Assembly: GCF_035920365.1 (NCBI RefSeq)
Contig: NZ_CP109150.1
Span: 4,030,001 to 4,094,000 of the forward strand
Direction: 5' to 3'
Length of the DNA stretch: 64,000 bases
Source: Micromonospora sp. NBC_01740
GTDB lineage: Bacteria; Actinomycetota; Actinomycetes; Mycobacteriales; Micromonosporaceae
Below the pieces are notes generated by a model, which made no database searches, was not told the origin of the DNA, and worked only from the letters and a program-made list of their open reading frames with translations. Positions within the stretch are counted from its first letter, which is position 1. The number at the start of each line of letters is the position of its first letter. A program made the translations under genes and the position numbers. Positions 1-8,569 of this stretch are shown one piece after another.

Positions 1-137
1 TCTGCGGGTCGCAGGCCCATCAGCGACCGAAGGCAATCGGCATACAGGCGTTCGTCCGTGTTGCCAGTCAGGAAGGTCTTCACCTCCTCCTGTGTCGACG
101 GCCTGCGGGCGACCTGTGCTTCGGTGATCGCGGGCAC
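1..137 (-). pseudogene. Fragment of a tyrosine recombinase (integrase), running off the left edge
   Basis: Read on the minus strand from about 137, the frame gives residues such as STQEEVKTFL, DERLYADCLRSL and MGLRP. This resembles the start of a phage-integrase catalytic domain, where a 'EEV..FL' helix is followed by 'LY..WLLSLYGLRRGE' carrying the first catalytic Arg. Only about 45 residues lie inside the window and the gene continues to the left. Upstream of about 137 the DNA is instead the tail of a histidine kinase remnant, so the core-binding domain of the integrase is missing. I infer a recombination scar. The family assignment rests on a short stretch and is tentative. Confidence 0.4.
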
Positions 138-144
138 CGACGGA

Positions 145-872
145 AATCCGGTCGAGGGTCCCGTCGTGGTCGCGGACGATGCTGCCCACGATGGCCAGGC
201 CGAGTCCGACGCCAGCGTGTTCGTCGGTGCGGACGCGTTCGGTGCCGCGCTGGAAGGGCTCGGTGAGCGTCGGTACCAACTCGAGTGGGAGCCGACGACC
301 GGTGTTCTCGATCCGCAGCACGCTCGTGTCGCCGTGCGCCTCGGTGTGAACCGTAACGGTGCCGCCGGCGGGGAGGTTGTGGACGACGGCGTTCTGGACG
401 AGGTTCGTCACCATCCGCAGCAGGAGTTCGGTGGAGCCGCTGGTCCGGGCCGCTCCGTCGGTGACGTCCAGGGTGATCCGACGCCGTTCGGCGAGCGGAA
501 GCAGCGTTTCGACGGCTTCCTCGGCGACGAGGGAAAGATAGACGCTCTCACGGGTGAAATTTCCCCGGTCGCCACCGCTGAGCAGCAGTAGGGCCTCGGT
601 GAGGTCGACCGCCCCCTGGTTGACGGTGTGCAGACGTTCGATGAGTTCGCCGCGCTGCTGGGTGGGGTCGCGGCGGGCGACGTCGAGGAGCATCCGCGAG
701 ATCGCGAGCGGGTGCGCAGTTCGTGGGAGGCGTTCGCGGCGAACCTCTGCTGCTCGGCGAGGTGCGATTCGAGCTGTTCGAGCATCGAATCGAACGCGTC
801 GGAGAGTTCCCGGAACTCGTCCTCGCGGCCCTCCATCCGCATCCGGTGGGACAGCGACCTGCCTGCGGCCAC
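145..872 (-). pseudogene. Decayed two-component sensor histidine kinase (HAMP, HisKA, HATPase; frameshifted, both ends lost)
   Basis: On the minus strand the first part reads as the end of a HAMP linker and the phospho-acceptor helix (FAANASHELRT, with the His in HELRT). Just after HELRT, near 715, one base is missing: the expected P-L-A-I-S-R appears only after a shift of frame. The shifted frame then carries an intact dimerisation helix, an N-box (LVQNAVVHN) and a G-box (VGLGLAIVGSIVRDHDG). The N-terminal sensor and membrane segments are absent upstream of about 873, and the C-terminus runs into foreign sequence near 150. It would have been a membrane sensor kinase; truncation plus frameshift makes it very likely dead. 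No response regulator is next to it. Confidence 0.75.
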
Positions 873-1159
873 TCGGGGTGGCGGGCCGTCTCCTATCTAC
901 GCAACACACCGATCACGGGCAAGTTGTACACCACTTCCACGGACGCAACCGTCCGCCCGGTGCGCCGTGCGGGTTGTGGCCTGCGGGGCTGGATCTCAAC
1001 GACGCCGTGTGCCGCCTCGGTCAGATGCTCGGAGAGTTGGCGCATCGCCAGCTGGGCTTTCGCACGCTGCCCTGGGCACCCCTGGTAGCCCTAATGGGCG
1101 GTGAAGGTCACGTCAGCCCTTGATGAGGGATCGCCACCCCGCGTGGAAGCAAGGCCAGA

Positions 1160-1909
1160 GTGACTGCTGCCCCACCCTCTGTGCCCGTCGGCGATACCTT
1201 TCTGTACATGCGTGGCCATCTTGGATCCGGACTCGTCGCTCATCTTCCGCAGGACGAGTGGCTCCGGGTGCAGGACACCGGAATCCCCGTACGCTTCGAG
1301 CCCCGCGACGTGCTTCTGCGTCAGGGCGACACCACCCAGCACGTGCATGTGGTTCTGGCTGGTTGCGTCAAGATTGTGCGGTCGGAAAGCGACGGCAGTT
1401 GCGCGATTCTGACGCTGCGGGCTGCTGGCGACGTCGTCGGGGATCTGGCTGCGGTCGACTTGCAGCCCCGCTCGGCCACCGTGACCGCCCTCACCACCAC
1501 GGTCACCCGGCTGCTGACCGGACCGCAGTTCCGGCGCTTCCTGACCCGGCCTGCGTTCGCCGTGGGCTTCGCCACCTACACGGTGAGCCGGTTGCGCGCC
1601 TCGGACGCGCAGCGTGCGGCGTTGGCCGTGCTGCCTGTGCGGGAGCGGCTGGTCCGGGCGCTGATCCAGCTCGACCGAGAGAGCCGGCACGCCGACGGGG
1701 GGCCGGCGATCCGGCTTTCCCAGGCCGAACTCGCCGAACTGGTCGGCGCCTCGCGTAACGCGGTCGTCGCCGAGCTGACCGCCCTGCGTGAGGCCGGCAT
1801 CCTCGTCACTGGGCGGCGCGAGGTCACCATCTTGGACCTGGCGGCATTGAGCGACCGGTCACACGGGTTTCGCCCAGAACTGGGCAGAGAATCGCCTGTC
1901 ACGGGCTGA
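1160..1909 (+). CDS. Crp/Fnr-family transcription regulator
   Basis: 249 aa. Residues about 30-135 form a cyclic-nucleotide-binding-type beta barrel (IPVRFEPRDVLLRQGD, then VVLAGCVKIVRS and LTLRAAGDVVGDLAAVD). Residues about 140-180 are the dimer helix, and residues about 185-215 are a winged helix-turn-helix (LSQAELAELVGASRNAVVAEL). Such proteins are cytoplasmic homodimers that bind DNA according to a bound ligand, usually a cyclic nucleotide. I use GTG 1160 because AAGG lies five bases upstream; an in-frame ATG at 1208 is a shorter alternative. The gene ends 38 bp before a nucleotide cyclase gene in the same direction, so it could sense the product of that cyclase or set expression of the operon. 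That link is inference. Confidence 0.85.
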   Translation: MTAAPPSVPVGDTFLYMRGHLGSGLVAHLPQDEWLRVQDTGIPVRFEPRDVLLRQGDTTQHVHVVLAGCVKIVRSESDGSCAILTLRAAGDVVGDLAAVDLQPRSATVTALTTTVTRLLTGPQFRRFLTRPAFAVGFATYTVSRLRASDAQRAALAVLPVRERLVRALIQLDRESRHADGGPAIRLSQAELAELVGASRNAVVAELTALREAGILVTGRREVTILDLAALSDRSHGFRPELGRESPVTG

Positions 1910-1947
1910 CGCTGAGGGGGTCCCATCCTCGTCGAGAAAGGACTCCC

Positions 1948-2730
1948 GTGGAACACATCCCGTTCGCACGCTCGACCGATCTGCCACCGTACCGGGCGAT
2001 TCTGGCGGTGGACGCCAAGGGCTTCACCGCCGAACCAGGAAGCACCCACGAGGCAATCAGCAAGAACCTGCTCGACCTTGTGGGCGACGCCCTAGCCGAC
2101 GCCGGGCTGGCGGCCGAGTGGGAACGCCCAGCGTTTCTCGGCCCGACCGGCGACGGCTTCGCCGTCGGGCTCCCGACACGCGTCCTGCCCTACTTGGTGG
2201 AACCGTTCCCACGTCTGCTTCAGGAGCGCCTCGCCGAGCACAACCGCCAGACGCGGGCGCACCTTCAACTGCGGGTCAGTCTGCACGTCGGGCCGCTGCC
2301 TGCCGACCCGGAAAACCTCCATTGGACCGGCAACGGGGATGCACGCAACGACACTCACCGCCTGCTTGACTCCGCACCGGTGAAGGCCGTGCTCGCTGCG
2401 GCCAGCCCGCGCGTGACATTCGTAGCCTGCATCTTCTCCGACCGCGTCTTCGAAGACGTCATCGCCGCCGGGTACGCCGGCATGCAGCCCGACCGCTGCC
2501 TCCCGGTCACAGCGACGGTCGACGGTAAGGCGTTCAGCCGGCAGGCATGGCTCTACCTCCCGGAGGTCTCGGGAAACCTGCTCGGCGTGTTGCCGGCCGC
2601 GTCGCCGCCACTGCCGAGGGCCGGAAAACCCGTACGGCCTCAAATTGCTGGACCGCGGGTGAAGCGGAACAACGGCCAGGTCGCCACCACGGTCGAGACC
2701 ATGATGCAGCACCGGGGCGGTGACCGATGA
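1948..2730 (+). CDS. Class III nucleotidyl cyclase, Pycsar-like (candidate PycC)
   Basis: 260 aa, GTG start with AGAAAGGA upstream. The cyclase homology domain has every expected catalytic element. The first metal Asp is D22 in AVDAKGFT, the second metal Asp is D69 in PTGDGF, the RVSLHVGP strand is at 109-116, and the transition-state pair is N134/R138 in NDTHR. It should therefore make a cyclic nucleotide from an NTP. There is no receptor or membrane segment, as in short anti-phage Pycsar cyclases. The C-terminal tail (about 225-260) carries NNGQVA, also found near the N-terminus of the next protein. The stop overlaps the next start as ATGA. With a Pycsar-type membrane effector three genes on, I infer a phage-triggered cyclase. 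Whether it makes cUMP, cCMP or cAMP cannot be read from the sequence. Confidence 0.8.
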   Translation: MEHIPFARSTDLPPYRAILAVDAKGFTAEPGSTHEAISKNLLDLVGDALADAGLAAEWERPAFLGPTGDGFAVGLPTRVLPYLVEPFPRLLQERLAEHNRQTRAHLQLRVSLHVGPLPADPENLHWTGNGDARNDTHRLLDSAPVKAVLAAASPRVTFVACIFSDRVFEDVIAAGYAGMQPDRCLPVTATVDGKAFSRQAWLYLPEVSGNLLGVLPAASPPLPRAGKPVRPQIAGPRVKRNNGQVATTVETMMQHRGGDR

Positions 2731-4760
2731 CCACCACCCCGATCGAGGCCGTCGCCCCGGACACCGACGAGTCGTACGCCGACGACATCGACGATGCGCT
2801 ATACGTTGAGGAGAACAACGGCCAGGTCGCCTCGCGCGTCGGCCGGGACATGGTGCAGAACGTCCACAACTGGCTCGGGCACTACCAGGCCGCCCACGAG
2901 CTCTCCGACGCCTTCGTGGACGAGACGATCGCGACCTTCGTGAATCGGGTCTACAGCCCGGGCGGGCTGTCCAGGGAGGCAGCGGCCGAGGTCCTGCGGG
3001 AGCAGCATTACGTTCTGCTGGTGGCCGATCCCGGCACTGGCCGGAGGACCGCCGCAGTGGGGCTTCTCGGCGGCGTTTCCTCGCCTCGGCGGGAGATCCC
3101 GATCGACGACGACGAGCAGCGACTCCTGCCGGTTGACAAGGTGCCGTGGACATCGTACGGCCGGTCCGCCTATCTGCTCACGGTGCCACCCGGCAACCGG
3201 AACGGACGGTTGCGGGAGACGCTAATCGCCTATCGAGAAGCCGTGGAGAAGCGCGACTCGTACCTCGTTGTCCTGGTCGATCGGAAGAGCCTCGAAAGGC
3301 CCGAGGACGTTCCCGGTTTCACCGTCCTCACGGTCAGCGCTCCCGCACGCGAGGAGCTGCTGAGCCGCCTCCTGGGCGATGGACCTGCCTGGCTGGACGT
3401 GGATCTGCTGCTCCAGACGCCGCCACTGCCAGCGATGTTGGACGGCGCCACCCCGGCCCAGATCGCGAGGCTGTCTCGCCGGATCAGGGCCGCGGCGGGT
3501 GACCCGCAGGAACCCCTGGCCGAGATCGCCCGCAAATCGGTCCAGGCATACCAGAACTGGGACGAAGAACTGGTCGCCTGGTTTGAAAAGTACGCCGACC
3601 CCCGGACTCGGCTCTTCCTCATCGCCTTGGCCTTCCTACAGGGAGGACAGGCAACCAACGTTCTGCACGCCATGGAGAAGCTAGCCGAAAAGCTGGAGGA
3701 ACCGGCAGACGTACGTGGCGGCATGGGCGCCCCAGGGATTCGCCAACTTGCCAAAAACGTCAAGGCCAGGATTGACGACGAGCACCGCATCTTCTTCACC
3801 CTGCCGTCCTATGGTGTCGCGATCCTGCGCTACGTTCACGGTGATCAGTCCAAGGGCTTCCGTAACCGCCTCTGGAGCTGGGCGTCTGACCTACCGATGC
3901 GCCGCGGAGGTTCCCCCAACGCCCGCATTGCTGGTCAGGTGGCCTCGGCCATGCTCGCCGTGACCCTAGCCCTTCCCGGAGCCGATGCACCCGAAGTGCG
4001 CATTCTGGTCGAACGATGGTGGGGTTACCAGACCCTGCGTCCGCTGGTCGTCGATCTGATGACGGCGGTTGCGATGAGTCCCGAGGCAGGTGCGGCGATG
4101 CGCGGTCGGCTCAACCAATGGGCCGTCCAGTCAGGAAGCCTGACGCTGCTCTGCGCGGTGGCCCGAGTCTGCGGCGGCGCGCTGGCAGACGCGTATCCGC
4201 AGGCGGTGCTGACCCGCCTGAACAACCTCGCCGGGCGGGGACTCGACGCCGTCACCCAGGAGGTCGTGGAGGCCGTGCGATCGCTCTGGGAACGACCGCT
4301 GCACCGGCAGGCGACACTACAGCGGGTCATCGCGTGGGCGGCCGGACAGGACCAGCGGCATGACGCAGGGCTGCGCGCCCTGGCGGCGATCTCCAACACC
4401 CCGGACCAGGCCGGGTTTCTCCTCACCGAGCTGGTTGGCGACCCGGAACTGCAGACCGGACTGGTAGACGCCTTCACGCTCCTGTTCACAGGCAGAGGTC
4501 CACAGGGCGAATTCCGCGAGACGCTCTTTCGCTGGCTGGACGCGGCGGCAGTCGAACCCACGTACGAGGACCTGATCACCGACTTGATGATCCGCGCCGG
4601 CGGGGCAGGTCAGGGTGCTAGCAGCCGTTTCGCCCGCATGTCCGACCTGCTGTACGACTGGCAGCCGACCGCCCACGACGCCCAGGCACCGGATGCACGG
4701 GCTCTGCGTGACCGACTCAACGAGCGATTCCACCAAGCAAACCCACTGGACGCTTCATGA
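2727..4760 (+). CDS. Large P-loop (STAND-like) protein of the cyclase operon
   Basis: 677 aa. After an acidic N-terminus comes NNGQVASRVGRDMVQNVHNW (about residues 30-49), the same NNGQVA element as in the cyclase tail. Residues about 96-112 read VLLVADPGTGRRTAAVG, a divergent Walker A motif with Arg where Lys is usual. YLVVLVDR near 175-182 may be Walker B. The remaining ~450 residues look like an all-helical solenoid and match no family I can name. The gene overlaps the cyclase (ATGA at 2727) and the next gene (ATGA at 4757), so it is translated with them. By analogy with STAND NTPases in bacterial conflict systems I infer a phage sensor or scaffold that controls the cyclase. The NTPase call rests on one degenerate motif. 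Confidence 0.6.
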   Translation: MTTTPIEAVAPDTDESYADDIDDALYVEENNGQVASRVGRDMVQNVHNWLGHYQAAHELSDAFVDETIATFVNRVYSPGGLSREAAAEVLREQHYVLLVADPGTGRRTAAVGLLGGVSSPRREIPIDDDEQRLLPVDKVPWTSYGRSAYLLTVPPGNRNGRLRETLIAYREAVEKRDSYLVVLVDRKSLERPEDVPGFTVLTVSAPAREELLSRLLGDGPAWLDVDLLLQTPPLPAMLDGATPAQIARLSRRIRAAAGDPQEPLAEIARKSVQAYQNWDEELVAWFEKYADPRTRLFLIALAFLQGGQATNVLHAMEKLAEKLEEPADVRGGMGAPGIRQLAKNVKARIDDEHRIFFTLPSYGVAILRYVHGDQSKGFRNRLWSWASDLPMRRGGSPNARIAGQVASAMLAVTLALPGADAPEVRILVERWWGYQTLRPLVVDLMTAVAMSPEAGAAMRGRLNQWAVQSGSLTLLCAVARVCGGALADAYPQAVLTRLNNLAGRGLDAVTQEVVEAVRSLWERPLHRQATLQRVIAWAAGQDQRHDAGLRALAAISNTPDQAGFLLTELVGDPELQTGLVDAFTLLFTGRGPQGEFRETLFRWLDAAAVEPTYEDLITDLMIRAGGAGQGASSRFARMSDLLYDWQPTAHDAQAPDARALRDRLNERFHQANPLDAS

Positions 4761-5431
4761 TCGAAAGCTGGCGTAGCCGCCTGTCGGGCCTCTGGAGGAG
4801 ACACCAGGAACCCGCACAGCCGGTCACCTTTTCCGCGGAACTGCGCAGCTGCCATCCGCACGTCGCGTTCGACGCGACCTTCCAGCTGCGGTGGCATGGA
4901 GACGATCAGGCCGCCCTATGGACGACGCGGCAGAAGCTCACAGAATGGGCCGACCAGGAGAGCGCCCGATACTGCGTTACCCAGGCCGGCAACGCCGAGA
5001 ACGACATCAACGCCAGGATCGCCTACGGCGCCCGCGTCCATCTGGCGGTCAGCCGGCAAGCCCGTGCCGCTGCGGAGGCAATCCTGGATATCGGACGTCA
5101 GACCACCCTCGAACACCTAAAGCAGCAGACCGAGCTGGAACGGATCCGATACCTACGAGAAAGCGTCTACTCCCGTCCCGATGTTGCCCGCAGCTACTGG
5201 CTCTACCACCACCCAGACCAACTGAACACGATGCTGAACATCGACTTCGAGGGAATCGCAAGAAAGTTCGGAGACGCCGAGGAGTCACGCTTTCTGGTGA
5301 TCGCCAAACTGATCGACGACTTCTTCGGACGACTCGAGGACGGCGAACGCCGATATCTGCTCGGACAGTTGGGCAAGATCTTCTCCTCGTACGACCGCCC
5401 TGACCTGGCCGAAAGCCTGGAAGCCTCATGA
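4757..5431 (+). CDS. Unrecognised 224-aa protein of the cyclase operon
   Basis: I do not recognise a named family. The N-terminal ~60 residues contain beta-rich sequence (VTFSAELRSCH, FDATFQLRWHG). Residues about 65-150 are long, charged and probably helical or coiled coil (AARAAAEAILDIGRQTTLEHLKQQTELERIRYLRESV). A conserved-looking segment follows, DVARSYWLYHHPDQL (about 156-170), and then a helical C-terminal region. There is no signal peptide or membrane segment. The architecture, with a small beta domain and a long helix, recalls SPFH/band-7-like or scaffold proteins, but that is only resemblance. It overlaps both neighbours by four bases, which argues for a fixed subunit in the complex. 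It is not part of the minimal two-gene Pycsar systems I know of. Confidence 0.7.
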   Translation: MIESWRSRLSGLWRRHQEPAQPVTFSAELRSCHPHVAFDATFQLRWHGDDQAALWTTRQKLTEWADQESARYCVTQAGNAENDINARIAYGARVHLAVSRQARAAAEAILDIGRQTTLEHLKQQTELERIRYLRESVYSRPDVARSYWLYHHPDQLNTMLNIDFEGIARKFGDAEESRFLVIAKLIDDFFGRLEDGERRYLLGQLGKIFSSYDRPDLAESLEAS

Positions 5432-5886
5432 GGGAAGCCGAACGAGCCTACCTGCAACAGGCGAACGAGATGATCCGCTTCGCCGATGTGAAGGCGGCCG
5501 CCGTCCTTGCCGCCGCTGGCGTTCTCGCCGGGCAACTGCCGTCGGCTCACGGCTCCTGGGCCAAAGGCGTCCTGTTAGCCGCCAGCATCTGCATCGTGCT
5601 CAGCGCGTTACTGGCGCTCTATACCCTGGCACCACGGCGGCAGGTGGCATCCGCGTGGTCACTGCACTTCTACGACCACGTCGCCCGTCGGTACGGCGAT
5701 GACCGGGAAGCCTTCGTGAGCGCCTGGGTGGAGGCGGCGGCCGACGAAGACGCTTTTGATCGGGCGATCGTCGGACAGATCTGGGCAGCGAACATGGTGG
5801 CATACCGCAAGTTCACCTGGATCACTTGGTCCATCCGCACCTTGGTGGCCGGCGTCGTGGCTCTCGTGGCCGTGGCAATTACCTGA
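5428..5886 (+). CDS. Pycsar-type small membrane effector (PycTM-like, DUF5706-like)
   Basis: 152 aa. The N-terminal helix has the family pattern of a soluble stretch leading into a membrane hairpin: QANEMIRFADVKAAAVLAAAG, then a second hydrophobic segment (GVLLAASICIVLSALLALYTLAP, about 50-72). A conserved-looking soluble middle follows (FYDHVARRYGDDREAF, about 85-100), then AAN.VAYRKFTWI and a third membrane segment at the C-terminus (about 130-152). In described Pycsar systems such proteins are activated by a cyclic pyrimidine nucleotide and damage the inner membrane, killing the infected cell. It is last in the operon and overlaps the preceding gene as ATGA. The family call is from pattern memory; a profile search would settle it. 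Confidence 0.7.
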   Translation: MREAERAYLQQANEMIRFADVKAAAVLAAAGVLAGQLPSAHGSWAKGVLLAASICIVLSALLALYTLAPRRQVASAWSLHFYDHVARRYGDDREAFVSAWVEAAADEDAFDRAIVGQIWAANMVAYRKFTWITWSIRTLVAGVVALVAVAIT

Positions 5887-6077
5887 CGTGCTTCTCGTAA
5901 TCCTGACGGTCGCCCTCACCGCCGTCGGACCGGACGAGGATCGCGACTACTCTAAATAGGCGTTCCAGCTCACCGGCTACCGGCGCTGTGCCCAGTTTTG
6001 GGTCGTTGAGCAGCGAGCAACTGGTAGATGCGAATCAATCCCACTAACTGACGTTCCCTGGGCGCAACATTCGAACG

Positions 6078-7264
6078 GGAACACCCCCGCGCGTGCGGGG
6101 ACCAGCGCTGTACACCGTGTCGGCGGTTCCGACGCCGGGGAACACCCCGCGCGTGCGGGGACCAGCCGATGACCAGCGGCACCCGCAGGACATACATCGG
6201 AACACCCCCGCGCGTGCGGGGACCAGCCGCCGGTACGTTCACCGCCACCAACCAGACCAGGAACACCCCCGCGCGTGCGGGGACCAGCCCGCGGAGTCGG
6301 TCGCCCAGGCGACGGAGCACGGAGCACCCCCGCGCGTGCGGGGACCAGCCGGGTCGCGTCCGCTGACGATGCTGCGGCCGGGGAACACCCCCGCGCGTGC
6401 GGGGACCAGTTCAGGCCGGTCATCTTGGCGTGCTTCATCTGGGGAACACCCCCGCGCGTGCGGGGACCAGCCTGTTCGGCTACCCGACCGTCGAGGTGGA
6501 CTTCGGAACACCCCCGCGCGTGCGGGGACCAGGGACTTGGATGCCACGACGCTCCCTTCAAGCCGGGAACACCCCCGCGCGTGCGGGGACCAGACCTGCG
6601 CTGGTTCCTCGCCGGGCTGCGGGTCGGGAACACCCCCGCGCGTGCGGGGTCCAGACGACAAGCCCTCGGCCCTGACGGGTCGGGGGCGGAACACCCCCGC
6701 GCGTGCGGGGACCAGCTGAACGTGTCCGGCCGGGACGGCGCCACCGTGGGAACACCCCCGCGCGTGCGGGGACCAGGCCCGGCGTACCTCCGCCCAAGCT
6801 GACGCTCTCGGAACACCCCCGCGCGTGCGGGGACCAGCACGTCGCCCGAGCAGCTACTCGGCGGCCCCCGGGAACATGCCCGCGCGTGCGGGGACCAGAG
6901 CGTGCCCACCATCAGGACCGCAAGGAAGACGGGAACACCCCCGCGCGTGCGGGGACCAGGGCGGCGTCGGGGTGCGCGTCTCGGCCGGGGCAGGAACACC
7001 CCCGCGCGTGCGGGGACCAGGAGGACGTCAACCTCGGCGCGAACGCGGCCACGGGAACACCCCCGCGCGTGCGGGGACCAGGTACGCGTTGAGCACCGCC
7101 ACGTCGAACAGCTCGGAACACCCCCGCGCGTGCGGGGACCAGGTGTCGTCACCGCGGCGGTGCGCGATGGCCATCGGAACACCCCCGCGCGTGCGGGGAC
7201 CAGCAGCCGTCCCCCACGTGCTCCACCCGCACGCCCGGAACACCCCCGCGCGTGCGGGGACCAG
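6078..7264 (-). CRISPR. CRISPR array, leader-distal part: 20 repeats, 19 spacers, type I-E-like
   Basis: Repeats of 28 bp, beginning GGAACACCCCCGCG and ending GCGGGGACCAG, start at 6078, 6139, 6199, 6260, 6321, 6382, 6443, 6505, 6566, 6627, 6688, 6749, 6810, 6871, 6932, 6993, 7054, 7115, 7176 and 7237. Spacers are 33 bp, with one of 34 bp (6471-6504). The hairpin core CCCCGCGCGTGCGGGG is type I-E-like. Read on the minus strand each repeat ends GGGGTGTTCC, matching the handle end of type I-E repeats, so crRNA is probably made from the minus strand. Repeats 6139 (one C lost), 6321 (GGAGC), 6627 (GGGGTCC) and 6871 (ACATGCC) deviate, as expected away from the leader. No cas gene lies in the window. 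Confidence 0.95.
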
Positions 7265-7348
7265 CAGCCTGTCGGCTCCGCCTGAAAACTGACCCCGTGG
7301 TTCCGGCTGAATTTTGACCCCTTCCGGAAGCATCGGGAGGTGCTGAGC

Positions 7349-8569
7349 GTGGAGGACTGGGCGGAGATCCGTCGGTTGCACCGGGCGGAGCGGATGGCGA
7401 TCAAGGCCATCTGCCGTCGGCTGGGGGTGTCGCGGAACACGGTGCGCAAGGCCTTGGCCAGTCATGAGCCGCCTCGTTATCAGCGGGCGGCGAAGGGTTC
7501 GATCGTGGACGCGGTCGAGCCGCAGATCAGGGCGTTGTTGGCGGAGTTCCCGGACATGCCGACGACGGTGATCATGGAGCGGGTCGGGTGGACCCGTGGC
7601 AAGACGGTGTTCGCCGATCGGGTGCAGCAGCTGCGGCCGTTGTTCCGCCGCCCTGACCCGGTTCAGCGGACGGAGTATCTGCCGGGAGAGCTGGCGCAGT
7701 GCGACCTGTGGTTCCCGCCGGCGGACGTGCCGTTGGGCTTCGGGCAGGTCGGCCGGCCGCCGGTGCTGGTGATGGTGTCGGGGTATTCGCGGTGGCTGTC
7801 AGCGGTGATGATTCCGACCAGGCAGTCGCCGGACCTGCTGGTCGGGCACTGGATGCTGATCTCCGGCTGGGGTCGGGTGCCCAAGGCGTTGGTGTGGGAC
7901 AACGAGTCTGCGGTCGGGCAGTGGCGGGCCGGGCGGCCGCAGTTGACCGAGGCGATGAACGCCTTCCGCGGCACCCTCGGCATCAAGGTGATCCAGTGCC
8001 GGCCGGCGGACCCTGAGGCGAAGGGCCTGGTGGAGCGGGCCAACGGCTATCTGGAGACGTCGTTCCTGCCCGGCCGCCGCTTCGCCTCACCTCAGGACTT
8101 CAACGCGCAGCTCACCGACTGGCTGGTGCGGGCGAACAACCGCCAGCACCGGATGCTGGGCTGCCGCCCGCTGGACCGGTGGGACGCCGACCGGGCCGCG
8201 ATGCTGCCATTGCCACCGGTTGCGCCGGTGGTCGGCTGGCGGCAGACCACCCGCCTGCCCCGCGATCATTACGTGCGCTTGGACGGCAACGACTACTCGG
8301 TGCACCCAGCGGTGGTCGGCCGGCGGGTCGAGGTCACCGCCGACTGCGACCACGTGACGGTGCTCTGCGACGGCCGACCCGCGGCCCGGCACGACCGCTG
8401 CTGGGCAAGCCATCAGAGCATCACCGATCCCGCCCACCGGCAAGCCGCCGCAGACCTGCGCGTCGCTGCCCAACACACCCCGACGACCGCCGTCGACGCC
8501 CAGGTCGAACGCCGGCCGTTGAGCGACTACGACCGCCTGTTCGGCCTGGACGTCGAGGTGGCTGCGTGA
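7349..8569 (+). CDS. istA: IS21-family transposase IstA
   Basis: About 406 aa. An N-terminal helix-turn-helix (WAEIRRLHRAERMAIKAICRRLGVSRNTVRKAL) precedes an RNase-H-like integrase core. Core motifs include CDLWFPP (first Asp, about residue 120), VWDNESAVG (second Asp) and DPEAKGLVERANGYLE (catalytic Glu). The C-terminal beta domain (RLPRDHYVRLDGNDYSVHP) is typical of IstA. I prefer GTG 7349, eight bases after GGGAGG; a GTG at 7340 is in frame but too close to that site. The stop overlaps the istB start (TGATG at 8567-8571). It is the DDE recombinase that inserts the element and works with IstB. Confidence 0.95.
   Translation: MEDWAEIRRLHRAERMAIKAICRRLGVSRNTVRKALASHEPPRYQRAAKGSIVDAVEPQIRALLAEFPDMPTTVIMERVGWTRGKTVFADRVQQLRPLFRRPDPVQRTEYLPGELAQCDLWFPPADVPLGFGQVGRPPVLVMVSGYSRWLSAVMIPTRQSPDLLVGHWMLISGWGRVPKALVWDNESAVGQWRAGRPQLTEAMNAFRGTLGIKVIQCRPADPEAKGLVERANGYLETSFLPGRRFASPQDFNAQLTDWLVRANNRQHRMLGCRPLDRWDADRAAMLPLPPVAPVVGWRQTTRLPRDHYVRLDGNDYSVHPAVVGRRVEVTADCDHVTVLCDGRPAARHDRCWASHQSITDPAHRQAAADLRVAAQHTPTTAVDAQVERRPLSDYDRLFGLDVEVAA

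Noticed and set aside
2092..3153. 353-codon minus-strand open frame
   Set aside because: It is antisense to the cyclase and P-loop genes and dominated by Arg and Pro.
5977..7449. Long minus-strand open frame across the CRISPR array with repeated WSPHARGCS and VPARAGVF peptides
   Set aside because: The peptides are translations of the 28-bp repeats; the 61-bp period makes the frame rotate, and there is no ribosome site or domain.
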